Source: Acinetobacter sp. NCu2D-2
Lineage (GTDB): Bacteria; Pseudomonadota; Gammaproteobacteria; Pseudomonadales; Moraxellaceae
Assembly (NCBI RefSeq): GCF_001647675.1
Contig: NZ_CP015594.1
Location: forward strand, 1,736,001 to 1,800,000
Reading direction: 5' to 3'
DNA length: 64,000 bases
Shown piece after piece: positions 1 through 9,401 of the stretch; position 1 is the stretch's first letter, and every line of letters begins with the position of its first letter. Below the pieces are notes generated by a model that was not told the DNA's origin, searched no databases, and worked only from the letters and a program-made list of their open reading frames with translations. Position numbers and translations under genes: made by a program.

Positions 1-821
1 AAGCCATTTATGTCCATGAGGGTGATGTAGTACGTCAAGGTCAGGCGCTCGTTAAACTGCATAGCCCTGAAATTGAAGCCAAGAAGCAGCAAGCACTTGC
101 GGCTTTAGCATCTGCCAAAGCGCTACAGTCGACTGCGGAACGTGGCTCACAAGATGAAAATATCGCAAGCCTGTATGCCAATTGGCAAGCACTGAAAGCG
201 CAGCAAAATCTCGCACAGGTGTCTTATCAACGTGCAGCCAATCTCTATAAAGAAGGTGTGATTTCACGGCAACGTCGTGATGAATTGGCGGCAGCGTCAC
301 AGTCTGCGGTGCAAATGACCGAGGCAGCGTATCAACAATACAAACGTGCAGAGCGTGGTAGTACCCCGCAACAAAAAACCTCTGCCGATGCACAAGTTCA
401 AATTGCACAAGCCGCCTTAGATGAAGCCAATGCACTCGAAACAGAAACTGAGCTCCTTGCCCCTATCGATGGTGTGGTGTCTAAAACCTATGGCAATTTG
501 TCTGAATTGGTGGCAACTGCTGTCCCTGTAGTGAGTTTATTGTCAAGTGAACGTTGGGTCAGTCTCAATATCCGTGAAGACCAATATAGCGCAATCAAAG
601 AAGGTTCAACCCTGCAAGGCTTTATTCCTGCCCTGAATCAAACGGCAAACTTTAAAATTAAATCGATCAGTGCTGAGGGAGAATTTGCCACCATCAAAAC
701 TACACGTCAAACGGGTGGCTATGATGTACGTAGTTTTAAAGTTCAGCTCGTACCGCCACCTGAAATCTCGGAACTTAAAGTCGGTATGAGCGTGTTATTT
801 AAACTCAAAGAGCCCAAATAA
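1..821 (+). CDS. HlyD-family periplasmic adaptor subunit (5' end outside window)
   Basis: Membrane-fusion (adaptor) protein of an efflux or secretion system; it would link an inner-membrane transporter to an outer-membrane channel. The reading frame is open from the first bases (first full codon at base 3), so the N-terminal membrane anchor lies upstream of the window. Visible in order are the first half of the biotinyl-lipoyl motif (VHEGDVVRQGQALVKL, then HSPEIEAKKQ), an alanine- and glutamine-rich helical hairpin of about 100 residues, the returning half of the lipoyl domain (LLAPIDGVVSKTYGNLSELV) and a beta-barrel segment ending KVGMSVLFKLKEPK. The stop codon overlaps the start of the next gene by one base, so it is co-translated with the two ABC-2 permeases that follow. 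The family assignment is strong; the substrate cannot be read. Confidence 0.88.
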   Translation, partial: AIYVHEGDVVRQGQALVKLHSPEIEAKKQQALAALASAKALQSTAERGSQDENIASLYANWQALKAQQNLAQVSYQRAANLYKEGVISRQRRDELAAASQSAVQMTEAAYQQYKRAERGSTPQQKTSADAQVQIAQAALDEANALETETELLAPIDGVVSKTYGNLSELVATAVPVVSLLSSERWVSLNIREDQYSAIKEGSTLQGFIPALNQTANFKIKSISAEGEFATIKTTRQTGGYDVRSFKVQLVPPPEISELKVGMSVLFKLKEPK

Positions 822-1960
822 TGTCGCAGTTTTGGTCAGGAATTCAACGCGAGCTGAATTATCTCATACGTGAAAAATGGGATTTAGCTTTAGTGTTATT
901 GGCACCTTTATGCATTTTAGTACTGTTAGGCAGTATGTTTGCCCAAGGTAAGCCTGAGCATTTACCTATTGCGATTATTGATCAAGATCAGAGTCGGTTA
1001 AGCCATGCGGTGTATGAAAAAATGGCGTTAAACCATACTCTGCATATTAAAACGGTGTCCGATCAAAGTACGGAAGTCGAACACTTACTCAATCAAAATA
1101 AGATTTGGGGTTATATTCATATTCCTTATGGTGCTGAGCAGCGTTTTGTTGCTGCGCAAGATGCCGAGATCAGCATTGCCTATAACCAAAGTTATTTTAG
1201 TATTGGCAATACCATTTCATCCGCGATGTTAGTCAGTACTTTAGGTGGATTGGCTGAATTTAGTGGAAAACAATATTTGGGTACGGCACTTCCCTCTGTT
1301 GATGCTCCCACGCCCAATATCAAGATTTCACCTTTATATAATCCACAGCTGAATTATGAGTTCTATTTAGAACCTTATATGGTGCCTGCAATTTTGCATC
1401 TTTTGCTCTGCTGCTGTGTTGCTTTTGCCGTCGGGCAAGAAATTAAACGGCAGACTTTAATCACTTGGTTAGATAAACAAAGCTTATGGACTGCTTTACT
1501 GTCTAAAAATTTAGTTTACATCGCAATATTCTGCTGTTGGACGTGGGCTTGGATGTTTTGGCTTGTTGAAATTCGAGGATGGTTTGTTGCAGGCTCACTA
1601 TGGATCATTGTGCTAGGACAGATTTTCTTTTATAGCGCCTATGCCTTTTTAAGTTCAGCGGTGGTTCTAGCTACGCAAGACTTAACTAAGTCCTTTGGCT
1701 TTTTGGCCGTGTACGGTGGCTCATCCTTAAGTTTTGCAGGGGTGACTTTACCTTTAAATAACGCCCCGCTCTTTACGCAATTTTGGGCCAATATTATCCC
1801 GTTTACGCCTTATGCAAAACTTCAGACTGAACAATGGGTGATGGGCAGCCCCATCTCAATTTCATTACAGCCACTTTTAGTCTTGGTCATCTATACAGTT
1901 ATTTATGCACTTCTTGCTTATCTATTCCTTAAAAAAACGGCACATGGAGTCACCAAATGA
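821..1960 (+). CDS. ABC-2 type transporter permease (first of pair)
   Basis: Inner-membrane permease of the ABC-2 type, 379 residues. It has one N-terminal membrane segment (about residues 22-42), a large periplasmic domain (about 43-190, with the PIAIIDQDQSRLS pattern typical of this class), then five or six hydrophobic segments to the end. It begins inside the stop of the HlyD gene (taATG) and ends in a 4-bp ATGA overlap with the next permease, so the three genes form one tightly coupled operon. Known relatives (YhhJ-like proteins) work with an ATP-binding subunit and an HlyD partner. No ATPase gene is seen here; it may lie upstream of the window or be absent. Substrate unknown. Confidence 0.85.
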   Translation: MSQFWSGIQRELNYLIREKWDLALVLLAPLCILVLLGSMFAQGKPEHLPIAIIDQDQSRLSHAVYEKMALNHTLHIKTVSDQSTEVEHLLNQNKIWGYIHIPYGAEQRFVAAQDAEISIAYNQSYFSIGNTISSAMLVSTLGGLAEFSGKQYLGTALPSVDAPTPNIKISPLYNPQLNYEFYLEPYMVPAILHLLLCCCVAFAVGQEIKRQTLITWLDKQSLWTALLSKNLVYIAIFCCWTWAWMFWLVEIRGWFVAGSLWIIVLGQIFFYSAYAFLSSAVVLATQDLTKSFGFLAVYGGSSLSFAGVTLPLNNAPLFTQFWANIIPFTPYAKLQTEQWVMGSPISISLQPLLVLVIYTVIYALLAYLFLKKTAHGVTK

Positions 1961-3066
1961 AGACTGTTTGGCTCGCTTATGTAAAGACGTTTAAGGACAT
2001 AGTTTCAAATACGAGTATTTTTACCACCTTAATTCTTTCCGTCATTTTTTATAGCTTTTTCTATCCCACCGCTTATGAAGCTCAGCAGGCAGAAGCCCTC
2101 CCGATTATTATTGTCGATGAAGAACAGAGCGCGCTAACAGCCACCATTATCCAGCATGTGAGCCAAAGTCCGAATGTTGATATTAAAACTGTGACGGGAA
2201 ATTTTAGTGAAGCGAAAGCGCTGATCGAATCGCAGCAAGCCGATGGCATTTTATTATTACCATCCAATCTTTCTCAGTCGATTCGTCATGGGGAAAATGG
2301 GGGTATAGGCTTATATTTAAGTGCTGCAAACTTCTTGGTCACCAAACAAATTGGCTTAGGTCTAGTTGCCTCGATTGAAAATACCTTAAGCAATTATGCG
2401 GAACGTTTTAGTCAAATTTCGACGTTTTCACCTGCCATCTCAATTCATCAAATTCCCCTGTTTAATACGCTTTCGGGTTATGGCAGCTATGTTTTCCCTG
2501 CAGTTGCACCTTTAATTATTCATCAAACCATACTCCTCGGTTTAAGCATGTTGCTTGCGCTATATATGGAGCAGCAGCATAGAATCACTTTTCAACGTCT
2601 TGTTGGCATCTGTTTGGCTATTTTCACCATCGGTTGCTTAGGCTGTTTTTATTTATTTGGTTTTACTTTTTGGTGGTACGACTATCCACGAGGTGGAAAT
2701 TTTATTGGTATGCTGATGGCTGTCCCAATTTCAATGTTTTGTATTATCGGACTGACGACCTTATTGGCTAGTTTCTTAGATCTACCTGAGCGTGCAGGTC
2801 ATGTCATCGTGTTTACCTCTATTCCATTGTTTATGCTGTCAGGCGTTGCTTGGCCGCATGCTGCCATGCCGATTTGGATGCAATCTTTTGCCAATGTGCT
2901 TCCATCGACACAAATTATTCAGATGTTTATACAGCTCAATCAAATGGGCGTGCCGACTTCTATCGTGCTACCAAAATTAGTTTATCTTTTTAGCTTCGGT
3001 GCTCTATGCATGGCTATTGGATATTGGCGATTAACGAAAAAAAGCAAAGCTCAAGTGGTTCTATAA
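1957..3066 (+). CDS. ABC-2 type transporter permease (second of pair)
   Basis: A 369-residue paralogue of the preceding gene with the same plan: N-terminal membrane segment (about residues 20-38), periplasmic domain opening with PIIIVDEEQSALTATI, then a hydrophobic C-terminal half with about five membrane segments. The ATG lies within the stop region of the upstream permease (ATGA overlap). The two proteins probably form a heterodimeric membrane core with the HlyD adaptor. The gene ends 2 bp before the convergent lipoprotein gene, and no intrinsic terminator is visible between them, so converging transcription is likely. Identification as an ABC-2 family permease is solid; function is inferred. 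Confidence 0.85.
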   Translation: MKTVWLAYVKTFKDIVSNTSIFTTLILSVIFYSFFYPTAYEAQQAEALPIIIVDEEQSALTATIIQHVSQSPNVDIKTVTGNFSEAKALIESQQADGILLLPSNLSQSIRHGENGGIGLYLSAANFLVTKQIGLGLVASIENTLSNYAERFSQISTFSPAISIHQIPLFNTLSGYGSYVFPAVAPLIIHQTILLGLSMLLALYMEQQHRITFQRLVGICLAIFTIGCLGCFYLFGFTFWWYDYPRGGNFIGMLMAVPISMFCIIGLTTLLASFLDLPERAGHVIVFTSIPLFMLSGVAWPHAAMPIWMQSFANVLPSTQIIQMFIQLNQMGVPTSIVLPKLVYLFSFGALCMAIGYWRLTKKSKAQVVL

Positions 3067-3067
3067 A

Positions 3068-3487
3068 TTACGAACCACCAAAGACTTGGATATTAAAATT
3101 ACGAATTTTAGTGCTGCCATTTGGCTTATCAAAGCTGACATCGTATTGAACCAAATTTTTTGGATAGGCAATTTCATAGCTCACACGATACTGAACTGGT
3201 GACGAGGTACTTTTGGTAATTTCCTTGACCATTAAAGCTTTAGACTTGTACGCACCTTTTGGAATTTGATGTGAAAACTTTTTCATGATTTTTTCATTAT
3301 CTTGCAAATATGCCTGTAACTCAGGTTCAAGATGTTGCAAAAACTCAACAAATTTACCGTCGCGTAGATCGTTATACGCTACCTCAGCAGCTTTTTCTTG
3401 TGCTGAACTTGGGTTAGGAATATCTTTCATTGGATTACACGCTGCTAATGCCAATCCTGCCGCATAGATCCCGATTGTCTTATACAT
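3068..3487 (-). CDS. small predicted lipoprotein, unknown function
   Basis: Encodes about 139 residues with a type II signal peptide: a short positively charged start (MYKT), a hydrophobic stretch (IGIYAAGLALAA) and a lipobox cysteine (LAAC-N). Asn after the Cys (+2) gives no Asp-type inner-membrane retention signal, so an outer-membrane location is possible. The remainder is soluble, with a helical first half and a beta-rich end (YRVSYEIAYPKNLVQYDVSF). Three ATG codons occur in a row; the third (at 3487) is chosen because the AGGA at 3494-3497 then lies 6 bases upstream. It lies downstream of gyrA, separated by a hairpin terminator. No family recognised. Confidence 0.75.
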   Translation of the reverse strand: MYKTIGIYAAGLALAACNPMKDIPNPSSAQEKAAEVAYNDLRDGKFVEFLQHLEPELQAYLQDNEKIMKKFSHQIPKGAYKSKALMVKEITKSTSSPVQYRVSYEIAYPKNLVQYDVSFDKPNGSTKIRNFNIQVFGGS

Positions 3488-3520
3488 CATCATTCCTCAA
3501 AGCCTTATAAAAATATAAAA

Positions 3521-3540
3521 AAGGACGCCTAAGCGCCCTT
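3521..3540 (-). terminator. intrinsic terminator downstream of gyrA
   Basis: Read on the minus strand, an 8-bp stem with one G-U-type pair (AAGGGCGC / GCGTCCTT) and a TTAG loop is followed by a T-run. It follows gyrA and precedes the lipoprotein gene. Confidence 0.7.
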
Positions 3541-3557
3541 CTTATCTGCTTTAAATA

Positions 3558-6533
3558 TTACTCTTCAGTCGTATCATCCGCAGGTTGCGCATCAGTTTCA
3601 ACTGCATCTTGTGGCAATGTTTCATTTGTTGTCACTTCAGTGTCAACTTCTTCAACAAAGTCATCTTCTTCTACTGCTTCAATCGAAACCACACCCACAA
3701 GTAGCTCATCATTGCCTAAACGGATTAGACGAACACCTTGTGCATTACGACCGGTTTGCGCTACTTCTGCTGCACGAGTACGAACCAAAGTACCGCCATC
3801 AGAAATCAACATCAATTCTTTAGTCGCATCAATCGCAACAGCACCAACTAACTGACCATTACGTTCAGAAGTCTTAATGGCAATAACACCTTTACCGCCA
3901 CGTTTCTTGGTCGGGAAGTCATCCACAGGGGTACGTTTACCGTAACCATTTTCAGAAGCACACAGTACTTCACCAGTTTCAGGTACAACAACCAACGACA
4001 CGATACGGCTCACGATTGCTGAATCTGAACCATCTTCATCATCAGAATCTACATCGGTATCATCTTGATCTTCAGCTTGTGATGCACCAATGGTTACACG
4101 CATACCGCGTACACCTTTGGCAGAACGACCCATTGAACGAACGTCAGTTTCTGCGAAACGAATCGCTTTACCTTCGTTCGAGAACAACATAATTTGCTGT
4201 TCGCCATCGGTAATCGCCACACCAATTAAGGTATCGCCTTCAACCAATTCAAGTGCACGTAAACCATTTGAACGAACATTCGAGAATTGTTCAAGTTCTA
4301 CACGTTTGATCGTACCGTATTCGGTTGCCATAAACACATAGAAGTTTTTACGCACGGCTTCTGCTTGTTGCGCAAATTCATTGATGATGTCGTCATCTAA
4401 ATCTGTTGCATTAAGCGCCAAGCCAAGTTCTTTTAACTGAGCACGTAAAGCATCAGAAATATCATCTGCACCATCTTCAAGTTCAGCAAGCGCAGCTTGT
4501 AACTTGTCGAAATGCGAGCGGATCACTTCATTATTTTGTAGCGCTTCAGCATTGGCTTTCACAAATGCTTTGAAATCTGCCAAACGTTCAGTGAATTTCT
4601 TCGGTGCATCAATCACCGGTAAGATTGCTGTAATCGTTTCATTGTCTTCTAATGGCAATAAGTTCACCATCGGACGACCTTTAGCACCACGAGATGCTTG
4701 TGGAACCTCATATACTTTCAGACGGTAAACCTTACCGACATTGGTAAAGCACAGCACGGTCGCATGATTCGATGTTACAACCATATGTTGGATGTAATCA
4801 TCTTCTTTCATGCTTGTTGCGGATTTACCACGACCACCACGGCGCTGAGCGGCATAATCAGACAACGGTTGAGTTTTCGCATAACCTGTTTTCGAAACGG
4901 TCAAGACCATTTGCTCTTCAGGGATCAAGTCTTCACGAGAGAAGTCAATGCGTGACTCAACGATTTCTGTTTTACGGGCATCGCCATATTGCTGCAAGAT
5001 TAAAGCAAGTTCTTCTTTAATCACGTTCATCAATAAATTAAAGTCATTTAAGATGGCAGTATATTCAGCAATTTGACCTAAAATTTCAGAATATTCAGCT
5101 TGTAGCTTATCTTGTTCTAAACCGGTTAATCGGTGCAAACGAAGCTCAAGAATCGCACCCACTTGTGTCGGTGATAAACGATAGATGTCACCATCAATAC
5201 CGAATGGACGGCTTGGGTCTTCACCTTCAATCTCATCAGGGCGTACAGACACTGCACCCGCAGCTTCAAGCAATGCAGCCACACCACCTGCAGCCCATTC
5301 ACCTGCCTGTAAACGCTCACGTGCTTCTGCAGGGTTTGCCGAAGTTTTGATAGTCTCGATAATACGGTCGATGTTGGCAAGCGCAACGGTTAAACCTTCT
5401 AAGATGTGACCACGTTCACGCGCTTTGCGTAATTCGAACATGGTACGGCGTGTCACGACTTCTTGGCGGTGACGGATAAATGCCGCAATGATGTCTTTCA
5501 AGTTCATCAATTTTGGTTGACCATTGTCTAGGCAAACCATGTTGATGCTGAATGAGTTTTCAAGCTGTGTATTTAAGAACAGGTTGTTCACAATGACTTC
5601 CGCGTTTTCACCACGCTTCAAGTCAATCGCAATACGCATCCCTTCTTTATCTGATTCATCACGAAGTTCAGAAATCCCTTCGAGTTTTTTCTCTTTAACC
5701 AATTCAGCAATACGCTCAATGGTTTTTGCTTTATTGACTTGATAAGGAATTTCGGTGAAGACAATCGTGCTGCGACCTGATTTTTGATCTTCTTCGATAT
5801 GATATTTACCGCGTAAATGAATACGGCCTTTACCAGTACGGTACGCATCGACGATGCCTGATTTACCGTAAATAATACCGCCAGTCGGGAAATCTGGACC
5901 AGAGATATGTTCCATCAAGCCTTCAATACTGATATTCGGGTTGTTGGCATAGGCTAAACACGCATTAATGACCTCAGTCATATTATGTGGTGCCATATTG
6001 GTTGCCATACCTACTGCAATACCGGTCACACCGTTAATCAATAAGTTTGGAACACGAGTTGGCATGACTTGAGGGATACGCTCAGAGCCGTCGTAGTTGT
6101 CTTCCCATTCCACGGTGTCTTTTTCAAGATCGGCAAGTAGCTCATGAGTTAACTTACGCATACGAACTTCGGTATAACGCATTGCTGCTGCACTGTCGCC
6201 ATCGACAGAACCGAAGTTACCTTGACCGTCAACTAATTGATAACGCAAACTGAAATCTTGCGCCATACGAACAATGGTTTCGTAAACAGCAGAGTCACCA
6301 TGTGGGTGATATTTACCGATCACGTCACCGACTACACGAGCAGATTTTTTATATGCTTTGTTATAGTCATTGCCTAATTCGTGCATTGCGAAAAGCACAC
6401 GACGATGAACTGGTTTTAAACCATCTCGCACATCGGGCAATGCACGTGACACGATCACGCTCATTGCATAATCAAGATATGAGCTTTTAAGTTCATCCTC
6501 AATGGCAATCGGTCTAATTTCCGATACGCTCAT
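3558..6533 (-). CDS. gyrA: DNA gyrase subunit A with inserted segment in C-terminal domain
   Basis: The A subunit of type II topoisomerase, which with GyrB introduces negative supercoils. The N-terminal breakage-reunion domain is intact: catalytic Tyr120 ([11 protein letters not shown]) and the quinolone-resistance region GDSAVYE with Ser81 and Glu85, i.e. the usual susceptible residues for the genus. The GyrA box QRRGGRGK is present, followed by the C-terminal beta-pinwheel. At 991 residues it is much longer than E. coli GyrA (875). The excess is mainly an extra helical stretch at about residues 641-731 (bases 4341-4613), between ITAILPV and [14 protein letters not shown], which are directly joined or nearly so in familiar GyrA sequences. 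There is also an acidic Asp/Ser loop near 820-840 and an acidic tail. A single frame runs through with no frameshift. It is transcribed from its own promoter upstream. Confidence 0.97.
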   Translation of the reverse strand: MSVSEIRPIAIEDELKSSYLDYAMSVIVSRALPDVRDGLKPVHRRVLFAMHELGNDYNKAYKKSARVVGDVIGKYHPHGDSAVYETIVRMAQDFSLRYQLVDGQGNFGSVDGDSAAAMRYTEVRMRKLTHELLADLEKDTVEWEDNYDGSERIPQVMPTRVPNLLINGVTGIAVGMATNMAPHNMTEVINACLAYANNPNISIEGLMEHISGPDFPTGGIIYGKSGIVDAYRTGKGRIHLRGKYHIEEDQKSGRSTIVFTEIPYQVNKAKTIERIAELVKEKKLEGISELRDESDKEGMRIAIDLKRGENAEVIVNNLFLNTQLENSFSINMVCLDNGQPKLMNLKDIIAAFIRHRQEVVTRRTMFELRKARERGHILEGLTVALANIDRIIETIKTSANPAEARERLQAGEWAAGGVAALLEAAGAVSVRPDEIEGEDPSRPFGIDGDIYRLSPTQVGAILELRLHRLTGLEQDKLQAEYSEILGQIAEYTAILNDFNLLMNVIKEELALILQQYGDARKTEIVESRIDFSREDLIPEEQMVLTVSKTGYAKTQPLSDYAAQRRGGRGKSATSMKEDDYIQHMVVTSNHATVLCFTNVGKVYRLKVYEVPQASRGAKGRPMVNLLPLEDNETITAILPVIDAPKKFTERLADFKAFVKANAEALQNNEVIRSHFDKLQAALAELEDGADDISDALRAQLKELGLALNATDLDDDIINEFAQQAEAVRKNFYVFMATEYGTIKRVELEQFSNVRSNGLRALELVEGDTLIGVAITDGEQQIMLFSNEGKAIRFAETDVRSMGRSAKGVRGMRVTIGASQAEDQDDTDVDSDDEDGSDSAIVSRIVSLVVVPETGEVLCASENGYGKRTPVDDFPTKKRGGKGVIAIKTSERNGQLVGAVAIDATKELMLISDGGTLVRTRAAEVAQTGRNAQGVRLIRLGNDELLVGVVSIEAVEEDDFVEEVDTEVTTNETLPQDAVETDAQPADDTTEE

Positions 6534-6642
6534 GCATACTCCTTATTCTACAAACCACATCTGTTTGCATTTATATGTCGTAAAATTTGCTAAAAAATTT
6601 AACTCAAACGATGAGCTAAAAACTTAAAAAATAGATGGCAAA

Positions 6643-6669
6643 ATTATAGCACAAACAGCGTTTTAACGC
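6643..6669 (-). promoter_or_regulatory. gyrA promoter with palindrome in the -35 zone
   Basis: On the minus strand there is a perfect -10 hexamer TATAAT (6643-6648) preceded by TGC, making an extended -10. The -35 position is poor. Immediately upstream is a perfect 12-bp palindrome GCGTTTTAACGC (6658-6669), well placed for a repressor or activator, or for supercoiling-dependent melting. Promoter call from motif match; the role of the palindrome is inferred. Confidence 0.55.
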
Positions 6670-6885
6670 AGTTTTTTTATTAAAAAAAGGTGCTTTTCAT
6701 CCAAAAAAAAAGTTCATAAAATTCATAGAGTTATTTTGATTTTTAAACATCATTTATCATTGATTTCTATACTTTGAATTTTTCGCACAAAATATCCACT
6801 TTTTTGATGTGTTAACTTATTTTTGTATGAATAAAATATCACTTAGCATTTTATATTTAGATAGGTTCATCATTCTTAAGACATA

Positions 6886-6910
6886 AAAAAGCCTCTTTAA
6901 AAGAGGCTGT
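6886..6910 (-). terminator. intrinsic terminator
   Basis: Stem AGCCTCTTT / AAAGAGGCT with a run of T on the minus strand, at the 3' end of the membrane-protein gene starting at 7530. Confidence 0.8.
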
Positions 6911-6924
6911 AAAAAATTTTATTC

Positions 6925-7530
6925 TTAATCCTGCTGAGATCGGTCTTGCTGCATAAAGTGATACGCCACCAAGAACAAACCCACAATCAATGGAAATTCA
7001 TAGAGTTCTTCAAGTAAATCTTTGTAGTGGGTATCTAAAACAAAGAACATACTTAACATGCGCGTATGCTCAATGCTGTCCGAGATCACTAAACCAATTA
7101 GCGTTAATGCCATCGCCCATACAGGAACAGTCATGTGACGCGCTTTCTTCGCAATTTCCTGACGTAAAGCTTTAGAACCAAGCATAAACACCACAGGTGC
7201 TATCAAACAGACTGAAATGGCACGGAAATAAGGTTTAGGCACCTCAGGGAAATAATCACGTCCCCAACTAGTGCTGCGACCAAACAATAATACCCACCAC
7301 AGTACCGCCCATAACCAAAACTGTTTTTGACCTGATACACGCTGTAATGGTTGCATATACAAGTACGTAAATATTGCAAAAGCCAATAACATCAGTGCTT
7401 GTATCGCTTCCACACCTTTCACTAAATAACCATCAAACAGTGGAATGGTCATATAATTAAAGACAGGGAATAAAAAACACAATATCAACAAAATCAAGGC
7501 TGCACTTGGCATCCGGAGATCAAATGACAA
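6925..7530 (-). CDS. integral membrane protein, unknown function
   Basis: A 201-residue polytopic membrane protein with about six hydrophobic segments (near residues 10-28, 38-58, 72-88, 103-121, 135-155, 172-192). Charged residues near the membrane segments include Glu in GVEAIQALM, the cluster FGRSTSWGRDYFPE and the pair LLEELYEFPLI. The next gene upstream has the same ordering (Glu-rich segment, ..REWD.., ..EEST..LLP), so the two look like distant relatives arranged in tandem on the same strand. No enzyme motif is recognised. It has its own terminator, and the 92-bp gap to the upstream gene allows co-transcription. Confidence 0.75.
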   Translation of the reverse strand: MSFDLRMPSAALILLILCFLFPVFNYMTIPLFDGYLVKGVEAIQALMLLAFAIFTYLYMQPLQRVSGQKQFWLWAVLWWVLLFGRSTSWGRDYFPEVPKPYFRAISVCLIAPVVFMLGSKALRQEIAKKARHMTVPVWAMALTLIGLVISDSIEHTRMLSMFFVLDTHYKDLLEELYEFPLIVGLFLVAYHFMQQDRSQQD

Positions 7531-7622
7531 TTTGGGAGCTCCACCCAGTTAAATTTGGGAATCAACAAAAGTGGAATATTAACATATTTTATACAATTTA
7601 TTAAATTTGAAGATAAGTCTGC

Positions 7623-8291
7623 TTATCGATAATGCACAGGATTTTTCTTTCTCACACTATACATCATGAGTGCAATAATAAAGATTGCTGGCAGCAACAT
7701 TTCGGTACTTTCTTCCAATGCACGGATGATCAACTGTGTTTGCATCGGCAAATGATAGTGAAATAGCTCAATCATCTGCGATGAAGCCCGATCCAAAATT
7801 TTGCTCAGTACCAGTAAAACAAAAGCAAGGTTTAAATAACGAAATGCACTATTTACTTCTTTAGTATGTACACGTAATGCTTTGAAATATTGAACTAACA
7901 AATAGATCGCCAGATAGGCAATAACCAACAGGATTAGACCACCTACCACTTTATAGCTAATGGCAATATTTGGATCGGTATAAAACCGGGTTTTAATAAA
8001 ACTGACACCAAAGAGCTGCTTATGCATATCCCATTCACGTAATGCGAATAAAACAGCAGAGATAGCCATAACCAAACGTGTGGAGAGCTGAAAGTCGCAA
8101 TGTATTAAGCTTAAAATAGCCAAAATCATCCATAATAACGGACTTAGAGATTCGTAAGGACCAGCCTCACTAAACATAAAATTTTGAATAGAATTCGGTG
8201 TAAATAACACTAAATGTAAAGCAAATCCATAAAACATCAGAAGCAATACTGTTGTTATCATAGCGCTTTTATTATTGTCTTTAATCCACAT
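7623..8291 (-). CDS. integral membrane protein, unknown function (probable relative of its neighbour)
   Basis: 222 residues with about six membrane segments (near 12-30, 48-64, 69-84, 112-134, 150-166, 194-210). Conserved-looking polar positions include SEAGPYESLSPLLW, FALREWDMHKQLFG and IRALEESTEMLLPA, which parallel motifs in the downstream gene. The similarity was judged by eye and is weak at sequence level. It starts at an ATG with AGGGGGAGC a few bases upstream, a good ribosome binding site. No known function. It lies between the etfA terminator and its possible partner. Confidence 0.75.
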   Translation of the reverse strand: MWIKDNNKSAMITTVLLLMFYGFALHLVLFTPNSIQNFMFSEAGPYESLSPLLWMILAILSLIHCDFQLSTRLVMAISAVLFALREWDMHKQLFGVSFIKTRFYTDPNIAISYKVVGGLILLVIAYLAIYLLVQYFKALRVHTKEVNSAFRYLNLAFVLLVLSKILDRASSQMIELFHYHLPMQTQLIIRALEESTEMLLPAIFIIALMMYSVRKKNPVHYR

Positions 8292-8369
8292 AAGCTCCCC
8301 CTAAGTGTTTAAATTTTAACACCAATCAAGTTATTTTTTATACAAATTCAGACCATTTTTTATTAGTAA

Positions 8370-8434
8370 TAAAAAAAACGCCCTTGTACAAGCCATTAAG
8401 TTGAACTTAACAGCCTGCGCAAGAGCGCTTTTTT
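8370..8434 (-). terminator. long hairpin terminator after etfA
   Basis: A long imperfect stem: CGCTCTTG...CTGTTAAG pairs with CTTAA...TTGTACAAGGGCG around a short loop. A T-run follows on the minus strand and A-runs on the other side make it potentially bidirectional. Confidence 0.75.
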
Positions 8435-8450
8435 TAACTGAGTCTAGATA

Positions 8451-9383
8451 TTAGATTTTAGATACTAATTCTGGAACAACAGTATTTAAGTCACCTACTA
8501 ACCAGTAGTCAGCTACTGAGTTAATTGGTGCTTCTTCATCTTTGTTGATCGCAACGATCACTTTAGATTCTTTCATACCTGCCAAGTGCTGAATCGCACC
8601 AGAGATACCCACAGCGATGTATAGGTCAGGTGCAACGATTTTACCAGTTTGACCAACTTGCATATCGTTAGGAACGAAACCAGCATCAACTGCAGCACGT
8701 GATGCACCTTGTGCAGCACCCAATTTGTCAGCAAGTGGATCAAGTACAGTGTGGTAGTTTTCACCTGAACCAACACCACGACCACCAGATACAACGATAC
8801 GAGCAGCTGTTAACTCAGGACGTTCAGATTTAACGATTTCTTCGTTAATGAACTTAGAAATACCAGCATCACCAGCAGAAGCAGCAGCTTCAACAGTTGC
8901 AGAACCACCCTCAGCAGCAACAGCATCAAATGCAGTACCACGAACAGTTGCAACAACAACAGATTCAGAAGATTCTACAGTTGCAATTGCGTTACCTGCA
9001 TAGATTGGACGCTTGAATGTATTTGCAGAATCTACTGCAATCACGTCAGTAATCATGCTGACATCAAGAAGTGCAGCAGCACGAGGTAAAATGTTTTTAC
9101 CAGTTGTTGTAGAAGCAGCAAGGATATGTGAATAGCCTTTGCCTAGTTCAGCAACGAGTTTTGCTACGTTCTCAGCCAATTGGTTTGCATAAGCTGCATC
9201 ATCAGCAAGTAAAACTTTGCTTACGCCAGCAACTTTAGCAGCTTGATCAGCAACTGCTTGAGCGCCTGAACCTGCAACTAATACAGTGATATCACCACCG
9301 ATTTTTTGCGCCGCAGCAACAACGTTTAAAGTAGCAGCGTTTAATGCTTTGTTGTCGTGCTCAGCGATAACTAAAATACTCAT
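8451..9383 (-). CDS. etfA: electron transfer flavoprotein alpha subunit
   Basis: The alpha subunit of the ETF heterodimer. It binds FAD and passes electrons from acyl-CoA and other dehydrogenases to ETF:ubiquinone oxidoreductase. 310 residues, the usual size. The N-terminal alpha/beta domain begins MSILVIAEHDNKALNAATLN. The C-terminal FAD-binding domain shows GGRGVGSGENY, GASRAAVDAGF and the signature VGQTGKIVAPDLYIAVGISGAIQHLAGM. It lies 18 bp downstream of etfB in one operon, the usual order in this genus. Confidence 0.97.
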   Translation of the reverse strand: MSILVIAEHDNKALNAATLNVVAAAQKIGGDITVLVAGSGAQAVADQAAKVAGVSKVLLADDAAYANQLAENVAKLVAELGKGYSHILAASTTTGKNILPRAAALLDVSMITDVIAVDSANTFKRPIYAGNAIATVESSESVVVATVRGTAFDAVAAEGGSATVEAAASAGDAGISKFINEEIVKSERPELTAARIVVSGGRGVGSGENYHTVLDPLADKLGAAQGASRAAVDAGFVPNDMQVGQTGKIVAPDLYIAVGISGAIQHLAGMKESKVIVAINKDEEAPINSVADYWLVGDLNTVVPELVSKI

Positions 9384-9401
9384 GATTTTTATCCTTCTGT
9401 A

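Larger units (their letters stand above)
6534..6924. other. intergenic region between gyrA and a membrane-protein gene
   Basis: A stretch of 391 bp, very AT-rich, with no convincing coding frame. It holds the gyrA promoter and its palindrome (6643-6669), the gyrA leader of about 100 bases, and the terminator of the next gene at 6886-6910. Nothing further is recognised in 6680-6880. Confidence 0.6.

Noticed and set aside
3640..5409. Several 60-90 codon plus-strand ORFs within gyrA
   Set aside because: Antisense shadows of a long conserved gene; no initiation signals.
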